From Dysidea avara (Eukaryota > Porifera > Demospongiae > Dictyoceratida > Dysideidae), in assembly GCF_963678975.1 (NCBI RefSeq), contig NC_089280.1, positions 2,431,001-2,495,000 of the forward strand: 64,000 nt of DNA. The letters run 5' to 3'. Both the position numbers and the translations under genes were made by a program. The notes under the pieces are model-generated. The model ran no database searches and was not told the DNA's origin. It was given only the letters and a program-made list of their open reading frames with translations. This document shows, in pieces, positions 11,380-20,800 of the stretch. Within the stretch, counting starts at the first letter, position 1. Each line of letters opens with the position of its first letter.

Positions 11380-12330
11380 GGGGGATAAAAGTCTGCATAG
11401 CCTTCCTTCCTACGTGCACATTACCTATTTTTAAATGCATATATATATATATATATTGCAATGATAAACATCCATTCTCAAGCAAATTTTCTTCTTGTAG
11501 GTTCACTTTGCCATTGAGTGGAACCTATTTGCTGCACAAGGAAACCCCTGCGTTAAAATGTATTTAATTAATAAGTATTCAATCTGTCCATTTGGAAACC
11601 CTACATAATCATTACCTATATTTTAACCACTGTGTATACCTGGTACCACTGTGTATACGCGGTACCACTGCGTGTTTGACTTGTGATCATGTAGTATATT
11701 ACTGGGAGCCATAAACACATACACATTGCTGACCATAGCATGCATGTAAAGTACAATGAACTGTAAGAAAACAACAATTTTGAGGACTGTGTAGTTTTTA
11801 TAATTTTTTTTATGGATACTGTGATAATGACACTGGTACTGCTTGATATTTCACAGTACTATGCAAACATTAAGCCAACCATTAAGTAGCATGTACACTA
11901 CAGTATTAATACAAACCAGAGTTAACAAGCAGATTGCTGAAAAACGCAACAAAAGAAACAAATTTCAAACAAGTCAATATGTCAAACTGCTCTAGGGGTA
12001 TGTCAAACATTTTAAAGCTTAACACTTGAAAATTTGAAATCATCACACACACACATACATATCTCCATTCAAATTCAATGGATATGGTATAGACCCCTAA
12101 ATCAATATAGCTACTGCAGCTGCCATGAAATTTTATGCATGCCACTTTCAATTTTTAGACATTGTAAAGGCAACTATGTGTATGTATTATTCTTAGCAAG
12201 AACATGTGTGGGGTTGTGTAATTTCAGCATACTCTTAATTATCTGTACCACTCAAAGTGTTTGACATGCTCCATTTGACATGCTGACTTGTTTGACTATT
12301 AAGCTTGTTTCTTTTGTTCTTTTTTTAGTT
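11380..12330. repeat. Dispersed repeat block, copy B
   Basis: The shorter, uninterrupted relative of the block at 9475-11310 in the same orientation, about 950 bp. It retains the TATATA run near 11440 and TACCACTGYGTRTA words where copy A carries its hAT insertion. It is non-coding. Confidence 0.6.
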
Positions 12331-12529
12331 TTAACAATCTGTAGCTATTTCCCATATTTTAATTTTTTTTTTAAATTATACACTACTATGATACTATGTG
12401 GTCTGAATTTTACTGAGGTGTATATAGAGAGAAAATGAATAATCACCTGCAGTATAACTTGCTAAGTAAGTTGAATTTTGCATCAACATGGCAATGAACT
12501 GCAACCTTTAAGTTTAGAAAAAATAACAT

Positions 12530-12580
<51 letters not shown>

Positions 12581-13412
12581 CAAGAATTCATAATATATAG
12601 ATGAACTCTTGATTATAGTGATTAAGTTCTATCACCGGCACATGCAGTCTTATTACACAATGAGTCTTGCTTAGAGTTCACCTCTGACTACTCAGTTCCT
12701 AGCTTACACTGATATCATGTCTTTATTTATATACAAAAAGAGATATTTAAAAAGTAAAAGGTTACCAAATTTTTGAGACCACATTTTTCCATCCTACATT
12801 GGTAACCTCTATTCATGTATACATTGCTCAGTGAGTGTCTGCCATGTCATCACCATCATATTAATGCCATTGTTACACTATTACAGGCCAGCATCATAGA
12901 AAGTACAAAATGTATCTGGAACTCATTGAAGTGTTATACTGGTTGTCAGCAAAATGATTTTACGCATTAATTCGTGCTTCAATTACTGGCCAGAGCTAGT
13001 CCAGAACATCTACAGATGCTTACTGTGGTAAGGCTGTGCTACAATAATGTAAGAAGGAGGGTTGATAACAGATTTGAAAATCAGAATAACATATATATTT
13101 AGTTCAATAATGAAGAATGCCTGTTTTACAAGCACATGCACAGTTGTATGTATGTAACAAAAATCATTTAACAGCAGATGAAACATCCAAATAATCTGTC
13201 TCCTTTCAGTTTTGTCACACAACTGATTGGAGACTTTCTCACAAGTGTAACTATACCACCTGATATCAGCATTGAGTTACTATTTACCATTATCAGTTGT
13301 TAAGACAGTCTTTATCACAACAAGTATTGGTATTGCAGTATTGCTGTTAGCCTACAATAGAATAGAAATCCCTTTAAAATACACTTGAAAGTTGTAACTA
13401 TATAATACCATT
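12331..13412. other. Non-coding stretch with TA microsatellite
   Basis: AT-rich sequence with a (TA)n run at about 12534-12575. No gene, transposon ends or RNA gene recognised. Confidence 0.5.
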
Positions 13413-14307
13413 CAGGGGCGGATCTAGGATTTATAAAAGGGGGGGGGGGGGGGGGGGGCTAACTCAGGTACTAATCTCTTGGGTAGAGGTGTGCGAAGCA
13501 CACTTCCCAGAATGCAAAGCATTCTGGAACTAGGGGGGGGGTCTGGGGGCATGCCCCCCCAGGAAAATTTTGAAAAATAGATGCTAAAATACTGCAATTT
13601 GGACATTTCCGCATAAAATTCATACCTGTAGATATTTTATATACTGCCTTTAGATTATAGGTATGGCTCTCTGAAGCATTTTGCTAATGGAAAAGTTTGG
13701 GTAGGTACAGACAACCAAGTACATGATGCACCCCTCTCACAATTGCACAACACTGAATAGGTGCATGTTAGAGTAAGAATGTTGAAAGTGGAAAATTTTG
13801 AAATTTGAACAATACAAGATTGAATCTGAGAGCATTTTCAATGGAAATTGTGTACCTGAATTAAATATTGCCATAGCTACATATTAACTACACAAGTAGA
13901 TGAATGAAGTCCTTTAAACAGACCAATACACTTCATTGTATGTATAGGTGCAGGCAGATTTGGAAAAATTCCATAACAGAACCAACCACATGTTTCCAGT
14001 GAATGTTCTATTAGAGTAGTTAGCTGACTGCTCTATTAGAGTATCTCGATCTTGTACACCTCCAATGCTGATCCAGGTCCTTGTTGAATAAACTTTAGCA
14101 TACATCCACTGATAATACCTTGGAAAGATGTTTATAAGGTGGTTTTATGAGTATTTGTATTATTAGTGATCATATAATTATGCTAAGACAAAATTTCATT
14201 ATAATACTCAGCATATTGATCAAGTAAATCCTAAATATGAAGGGGGGGGGGGGGGGGGGAGGCTTCAGCCCCCAAAGCCCCCCCCCCCCCCCCTGGATCC
14301 GCCCCTG
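13413..14307. mobile_element. hAT-like MITE with CAGGGGCGGATCYAGG ends
   Basis: The left end CAGGGGCGGATCTAGG (13413) and the right end (reverse strand CAGGGGCGGATCCAGG, ending 14307) match one of the commonest animal hAT terminal sequences. G and C homopolymers flank the ends internally. Only CCATT is repeated directly outside both ends, so the 8-bp duplication is decayed. Two ATTAGAGTA motif copies lie inside (about 13998-14045). There is no transposase. Confidence 0.7.
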
Positions 14308-14359
14308 CCATTACAAAAATGCGTGGAGTGCCCGCGGGCTCTATAGCTATATCAAGGCA

Positions 14360-14440
14360 TGTCAGGGTAACTGAAGTGTCTGTTGAGCCACTGAAGCAAC
14401 ATGTCCAGTGATGGTTGTACCACCCGACTGTTACCTGTGG
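14360..14440 (-). pseudogene. Stray copy of ATG5 last exon
   Basis: The minus strand reads nearly the same as the last ATG5 exon of this window (31901-31819): CACTGGACATGTTGC, TTCAGTGGCTCAACAGACAC, TTCAGTTACCCTGAC. The CCACAG|GTAA splice-acceptor boundary is kept, so it is a copy of genomic DNA and not of a spliced mRNA. It lacks a short stretch corresponding to ATAATCCATGGT and ends before the stop codon. It lies about 17 kb from the parent and 53 bp past the end of an hAT-like element. Confidence 0.85.
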
Positions 14441-15185
14441 CCATGTAGTATGCAGGGAATTCCAAATCATACATGCATGCATGCAGTGGAACCTATAGCT
14501 CTGTAGTATATTTTATTTTGGGATCAACTGAAATTTTACTGTTATAAGAAGGTTAGCTGTATTTATTTTCAGTTTAGAGGTAAAGAAATATACTCAGAGT
14601 CACCATTAAGAGAGGTTCATATCAAGACACACGGTAATATGTCGTGCGGACCAAGAGGCCGGCGCGCAACATGCACCCGTGAGTATATCGTTGACAGGAA
14701 GAACGAAAACGCAATTTTCGCACCTCCGTAGCTCTGTACTGCCTTGATGAAACAAGACGATTTTTGCTGTGGACACGCACTCCAACTTCAGTACTCCACA
14801 TTCCAAATTTGAGCGAAATCGCTCCAAGCGTTCCCGAGATATGCGACTTCAAAAAAAAATTGGCTTAGTTTCTTCGTTTTTTTCTTCCTCTTTTCGCACA
14901 CTTACAAAAACTGCTATAAAACGCGAACGCAATATCCGATTGCCTTGAGATTTGGCACACAGAAGGGGGGCATAAAGGCGCATCTCTGTGCCAACTGTGG
15001 CTAGAATACGATAAACAGGCAAAGAGTTATTAGCGATTATTCACGAAAAATAACACCAATATGTTGTCACGCCTACAGGGTAAACCGCTATACGGGAAGA
15101 CGCTGAAAATCGGTGGGTGAATAGGTTAACTATTGAACCTCAAACCTTTTGTGGTTTGAAAGAAATCGAGCTAAAAACCACGAAG

Positions 15186-15513
15186 CAGGGCCGCCCACGG
15201 GGGGGGGCAACTGGGGCATTTTGCCCCGGGCCCCAGCCTGAAAGGGGCCCCAGGAGGGCCCCCTGAATACCTGTTTAAAAGATCGATATACTCTAATAGA
15301 ACAGTCAGATCTAAATACTCTAATAGAGCAGTCACAGTAATCTTCAGAGGAGCAGTGTAGCAAGCTTATAGATAAGGAGATATGGTTGGTGATGGGTAGT
15401 TATTGTCATTGTCAGTAGGTTGTGACCTTTTTTTTTTTTCAACTTACAGCTTGGGTGAAGGGCCCTACTTTAACTCTTTGCCCTGGGCCCCTTAATTTCT
15501 CTGGGCGGCCCTG
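15186..15513. mobile_element. hAT-like MITE with CAGGGCCGCCC ends, perfect 8-bp TSD
   Basis: The left end CAGGGCCGCCCACGG and the right end (reverse strand CAGGGCCGCCCAGAG) are inverted repeats 328 bp apart. CCACGAAG is duplicated exactly on both sides (15178-15185 and 15514-15521). The interior has GGCCCC-rich arms and two CTCTAATAGARCAGTCA motifs at 15291 and 15318. It is non-autonomous. Confidence 0.88.
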
Positions 15514-15553
15514 CCACGAAGATACAACGAAAAAATCAACACTGTGTAACAAT

Positions 15554-15830
15554 TACCGCAGACAAGTATCTAGTATCACCCTCCTCTACAAAATTGTTCA
15601 TAATCTCATTGATATATCTCCAGTTGATTTAATCCCTGTCACTTCTAACACCAGAGGACATGATCAAAGATTTCATCATATCTATGCAAGGACCAATCAG
15701 TACAGTAATTCATTCTTCCCTAGATCAATTAGACTGTGGAATTCACTCCCACCTGACCTAATCCAACAACAATCATTACAAATTTTTAAGTACCAACTGA
15801 AATTATTATTACTTTCCCCTACCAATCAGT
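15554..15830 (+). mobile_element. LINE reverse-transcriptase 3' fragment
   Basis: The plus strand encodes an open run with SITLLYKIVHNLIDISP, RGHDQRF and SIRLWNSLPPDLIQQ, the usual C-terminal tail after the reverse transcriptase of CR1/L2/jockey-type non-LTR retrotransposons. Only this tail is present; the catalytic part is missing, as expected of a 5'-truncated insertion. It abuts the Harbinger-like MITE at 15833 directly. Confidence 0.8.
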
Positions 15831-15832
15831 AA

Positions 15833-16210
15833 GGCCACTCCAATTGGTAATTATGTTTCTGGTCCACCGCCCGCATCCTTTGGCAGAAAGTGAAATTTCA
15901 GAAATACATGGGGAATATGCCCGCATCAGATTTTTGAAAAGGCTGGATTTCAGAAACAAATATTGGGCTGCTACAAACATGCTAAATCTAACTGCTTACG
16001 TGTCACTATATGTCTTTTATCAGTGAAAACCTGCAAGAAATGGGAATAGTGCATAGTACAGATCAATATACTCTAATAAAACAGTCAGAAAATCACAAAA
16101 ATACTCTAATTGAGCAGTCACATCATTGTTGCTTTGTTGCTGAATTCCGCCCGCCCGCACCTAAAACCAAACTCAGATGACCAGAAACATAAAAACAAAT
16201 TGGAGTGGCC
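15833..16210. mobile_element. Harbinger/Tourist-like MITE, second family member
   Basis: The ends start GGCCACTCCAATT, with an inverted partner at the right end and TAA on both sides (15830-15832 and 16211-16213). The first 11 bp and an inner CCACCGCCCGCAT word are shared with the element at 4679-4966, but the rest of the TIR and the interior differ. Two ACTCTAAT motif variants lie near 16070 and 16100. Confidence 0.75.
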
Positions 16211-16564
16211 TAATCCCATAATCAATCATATTGTAAAACATTTTGTATGCATGTTTCATATGTGCGTTAATCCTCAAACTGAGGCTGCACATTTTTGGAA
16301 AATAAAAATAAATAAATTACGCAATCGAGATTAGCTAATAAAAAACGACTACTTTCAACGCCTACCAGAAAAACCGCTTGGGGTATAATGCTTTGAAAAT
16401 CGCTGTACAGATGGAGTGATCATCTTAGAAAGGCTCTTCAATGGTGTAGAAGAATCAGACATAAAGCCACGGAGTTATAACACGAAATCCAACTTGGTGT
16501 AGCAAGTGCGAAATCGAGATACTCTAATAGAGCATGCAGTCATCCTAATAGAGCAGTCACCCTG

Positions 16565-18770
16565 AAAAGAATTCAAGAGATCAGCTAGAAATTAGTAACC
16601 TGTATAGAGATCAGCTACAAGCAAATCGCCCTGTAGAGAGTTCAGCTACAAACAATTCACCCTGTAGAGAGATCAGCTAGAAGAAGTTACCTTGTTCATG
16701 CAACTATATAGAAAGAGATATAGTTCAGCTAGAAGAAATCACCTTGTATATAGAGTTCAGCTACAAAGAAACCACCATGTAGAGAGTTCAGCTACAAACA
16801 AATCGCCCTGTAGAGAGATCAGCTAGAAGAAGTTACCTTGCAGAGAGTTCAGCTACAAAGAAACCATCATGTAGAGAGTTCAGCTACAAACAAATCGCCC
16901 TGTAGAGAGATCAGCTAGAAGAAGTTACCTTGTAGAGAGTTCAGCTACAAAGAAACCATCATGTAGAGAGTACAGCTGCAAACAAATCACCTGTAGAGAG
17001 TTCAGCTACAAACAAATCTCCCTGTAGAGAGATCAGCTAGAAGGAGTTTCCTTGTAGAGAGTTCAGCTACAAACAAATCACCCTGTAGAAAGATCAGCTA
17101 GAAGAAATCACCTTGTAGAGAGTTCAGTTACAAAGAAACAACCATGTAAAGAGTTCAGCTACAAACTAGTGACCTTGTAGAGACATCAGCTAGAAGAAGT
17201 TACCTTGTAGAGAGTTCAGCTACAAAGAAACCATTCTGTAAAGAGCTCAGCTGCAAACAAATCACCTATACAGAATTCAGCTACAAACAAATCACCCTGT
17301 AGAGAGATCAGCTAGAAGAAGTCACCTTGTAGAGAGTTCAGCTACAAAGAAACCACCATGTAGAGAGTTCAGCTGCAAACAAAATCACTCTATAAAAAAA
17401 TCAGCTACAAACAAATCATCCTGTAGAAAGATCAGCTAGAAGAAGTCACCTTGTAGAGAGTTCAGCTACAAAGAAACCACCATGTAGAGAGTTCAGCTAG
17501 AAGAAGTTACCTTGTAAAGAGTTCAGCTACAAAGAAACCATCATGTAGAGAGTTCAGTTGCAAACAAATCTCCCTCTAGAGAGATCAGTTAGAAGAAGTT
17601 ACCTTGTAGAGAGTTCAGCTACAAAGAAACCATCATGAAGAGAGTTCAGCTGCAAACAAATCTCTCTGTAGAGAGTTCAGTTAGAAGAAGTTACCTTGTA
17701 GAGAGTTCAGCTACAAAGAAACTATCATGAAGAGAGTTCAGCTACAAACAAATCACCCTGTAGAGAGATCAGCTAGAAGAAGTCACCTTGTAGAGAGTTC
17801 AGCTACAAAGAAACCACCATATAGAGAGTTCAGCTGCAAACAAATCACCCTGTAGAAAAATCAGCTACAAATAAATCACCCTGTAGAAAGATCAGCTAGA
17901 AGAAGTCACCTTGTAGAGAGTTCAGCTACAAAGAAACCACCATGTAGGGAGTTCAGCTAGAAGAAGTTACCTTGTAGAGAGTTCAGCTACAAAGAAACCA
18001 TCATGAAGAAAGTTCAGCTGCAAACAAATCTCCCTGTAGAGAGTTCAGTTAGAAGAAGTTACCTTGTAGAGAGTTCAGCTACAAAGAAACCATTCTGTAA
18101 AGAGCTCAGCTGCAAACAAATCACCTGTATAGAATTCAGCTACAAACAAATCACCCTGTAGAGAGATGCTAGAAGAAATTACCTTGTAGAGAGTTCAGCT
18201 ACAAAGAAACCACCATGTAGAGAGTTCAGCTGCAAAGAAATCACCCTGTAGAAAATTCTGCCGCAAACAAATTGCCCTGTAGAAAGATCAGTTAGAAGAA
18301 GTTACCTTGTAGAGAGTTCGACTACAAAGAAACCACCATGTATAGAGTTCAGCTAGAAGAAGTTACTTTGTAGAGAGTTCAGCTACAAAGAAATCATCAT
18401 CTAGATAGTTCAGCTGCAAACAAATCACCTGTAGAGAGTTCAGCTACAAACAAATCTCCCTGTAGAGAGATCGAAGAAGTTACCTTGTAGAGAGTTCAGC
18501 TACAAAGAAACCATTCTGTAAAGAGCTCGGCTGCAAACAAATCACCTGTACAGAATTCAGCTACAGACAAATCACCCTGTAGAGAGATCAGCTAGAAGAA
18601 GTTACCTTGTAAATAGTTCAGCTACAAACAAATCTCCCTGTAGGGAGATGAGCTAGAAGAAGTTACCTTGTAGATCGTTCAGCTACAAACAAATCACCCT
18701 GTAGAGAGAGCAGCTAGAAGAAGTCACCTTGTAGAGTGTTCAGTTACAAAGAAACCACCATGGAGAGTTC
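16565..18770. repeat. Minisatellite of about 31-bp units, 2.2 kb
   Basis: A tandem array of about 70 units of 30-31 bp built on TGTAGAGAGTTCAGCTACAA. Three unit types recur, ending in AGAAACCACCA, ACAAATCACCC and GAAGAAGTTACCT. They alternate in a loose higher-order order, which suggests amplification of two- and three-unit blocks. The unit length and frequent stops argue against coding. Two CTCTAATAGAG-type motifs lie immediately to the left (16518-16560). Confidence 0.92.
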
Positions 18771-18944
18771 TGTAATAAATATATGTATTATAATTTGTAC
18801 ATTTACTGATAAAATCAGAAATATTTAAAGTACATCTGCTTCATCTTTTCTTCTTCATGTGGTAAAGGAAAAAAGATAGGTTTAAAAAGTCTCAAAGCCG
18901 GCCATAGGCTGGCTTTGGGGTATATAAATACAAAAAGAAGTGAA

Positions 18945-19273
18945 ATCTAATCCAAAACAGCCAAGCTGTAAAAAAAGAGTGTGGCCCTCAAAAAAGCTAT
19001 GGTGAAAAAAGATGTGAAATCCAAAGTGGCGGCCAAGAAATGGCTGTGATGGTAGGTTAATGGTAAAAATTTTAATAACGACAATTCAGGTGAATTTTTG
19101 TGCCGCTTGGTCTTGGCACAAAATTCACCTGAATTGTCGTTATTAAGATTTTTACCATTAACCTACCATCACAGCCATTTCTTGGCCGCCACCTTGGATT
19201 TCACATCTTTTTTCACCATAGCCTTTTTGAGGGCCGCACTCTTTTTTTACAGCTTGGCTGTTTTGGATTAGAT
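18945..19273. repeat. Foldback element, about 160-bp arms and 10-bp loop
   Basis: The left arm 18945-19104 and right arm 19115-19273 are near-perfect inverted copies, from ATCTAATCCAAAACAGCC to AATTTTGTGCC, around the loop GCTTGGTCTT. The few differences are single bases, so transcription through it would give a long hairpin RNA. It is preceded by a small hairpin at about 18894-18917 (AAAGCCGGCC / GGCTGGCTTT). There is no coding capacity. It could be a foldback MITE or a young head-to-head duplication. Confidence 0.9.
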
Positions 19274-19796
19274 CATACTAACTGGACCTTATTGATGACT
19301 TTTATTAGCTAGGAGAGTGTAGAATGACACTACAATAATATACTTATAGTCTGGCAGACAACAGGGTGAAGTTTGCAAAATGGTATATGTATAGTTTATT
19401 TTAATGCAGTTTTAGAAAATTCTGTACATTAAAACAATATTCCACCAACAAATAGGCATTAACATGGAACGTGATGGAAGGAATCAAATAAAACTTGGTG
19501 TTACAAGGTGTATATGCTTTTGTCTCATCTTTTGCGTCAATTTTGAAGAAACTTGGAAAAGAGTTGATTATATTGTAAACGGTTAATTTCTCTGATAATT
19601 TGACATAGAATGACCCAAATAGGCGAGAATTTCCTTGGGTTAAATATCACAATTTTCCCAATGCTGACAGCAGAGGTCCAACAGATGGTTTTGAGTAGCC
19701 AATAGTACGAAGTGAACTATATAGCCATATTGCAAGGTTCAGCCAAAAATGCCCCCTTTTCTGCTGGACTAAGTGAATAATGTTCCAGTTCGGAAG

Positions 19797-20040
19797 TGAT
19801 TGCCACACAAGTCTACTCTGACAGCATGAATGTGCATGCAGTATAGACTTGCACAAGATGTGCATGGAAGATATTATTATAGATTTGTACTCTCCTATAT
19901 ATAGTTAGCCTGTTACTGTATAATTATAGTCACTAATGTAGATACTACCTGTGCATGGGATTAATGGCTATTCCACTAGGTGAATGCATAGCATAGAAGG
20001 GCTGACAGTTTATAAACATTTTGCAATGTACATATATTCT
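19797..20040 (-). pseudogene. Fragment copy of the TRIM-NHL gene 3' end
   Basis: The minus strand carries GGAATAGCCATTAATCCCAT, CATTAGTGACTATAAT and GAGTACAAATCTAT. These match the final NHL blade of the gene at 20801-23008, and the following sequence matches its 3' flank (TGCATGCACATTCAT against TGCATGCATATTCAT). It is interrupted by small indels and a stop. Because the 3' flank is included, it is a DNA-level partial duplication lying just downstream of the intact gene in the same orientation. Confidence 0.75.
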
Positions 20041-20800
20041 CAAATGCAAAATAGTTTGCAACTGTAACAGGCCATATTTAATTTGAGGGTTAGGCACAAA
20101 TTACTATAATGCGAAAGACAATAATGTATAGCTAATTATTGTTAACATATCAAATTTATATTAACACACATAAATACTGTACTAGCGATGCACCAATAAG
20201 AGATTTTGCCAATTATCTGATTAGCCGATACTGAAATTCACATATATAATATGACCGATATCAATAATCAATGTTTGTTACAAAATTTGACACGTTTTAT
20301 AATGTGAAAACAATAACATCAGGGCCATCAAATTAATCGGCTAATAATTACCAATAATGATGATTTGCTGAAATCTGGCTGATAAACCGAGTTCCGACAA
20401 GTGATACAACCATGAAAAACACCAATTCAAAAATTACAATAAAAACAGAGTTCAATCTCACATTGCTAGCTGCATTACATAATTTAAAATATCTAAATGC
20501 AGTATAACAAAATTAAAGGGTATATACATAACTAAGTACACAAGTTGAATTGTATAAATTATGTACACACAATACACACAAGTGACTAAAACTTTTCCAA
20601 ACATGAAGCAGTGTAGCATAAAGTACTAGATCATATACTATTCCAAACAAATCACGATTCACAATAAACACTAAAGAAATGTTCCTAAAAGTAATTGTCA
20701 CACATGCAAGTCTATTCTATACACTTTGTATTGACTGAAGTAGCTGACAAGATGAATATGCATGCATACAGCATATATGACGTGTACAAGACAATGAAGC
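20041..20800. other. 3' flank of the TRIM gene
   Basis: AT-rich sequence with a possible degraded transposon at about 20180-20400 (GCGATGCACC, ACCGATAT and ATCGGCTAAT words), for which I cannot pair the ends. No gene seen. Confidence 0.4.

Larger units (their letters stand above)
14615..16510. repeat. Old dispersed repeat split by nested insertions
   Basis: Segments 14615-15185, 15522-15553 and 16320-16510 are parts of one repeat. A second, partly uninterrupted copy at 56290-56650 shares GATAAACARKCAARGAGTTAT, ACCTTTTGTGGTTT and CTCTTCAATGGT-type words. Here the repeat is interrupted by the hAT-like MITE at 15186-15513 and by an insert at about 15554-16319 holding a LINE fragment and a Harbinger-like MITE. 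Open frames across it are not conserved. Confidence 0.65.

Noticed and set aside
16565-18770. CRISPR-like array
   Set aside because: Units are contiguous 30-31 bp tandem copies without unique spacers, in a eukaryotic genome; it is a minisatellite.
20180-20400. Possible hAT element starting near GCGATGCACC
   Set aside because: No matching inverted end or target duplication could be found, so the boundaries are unsupported.
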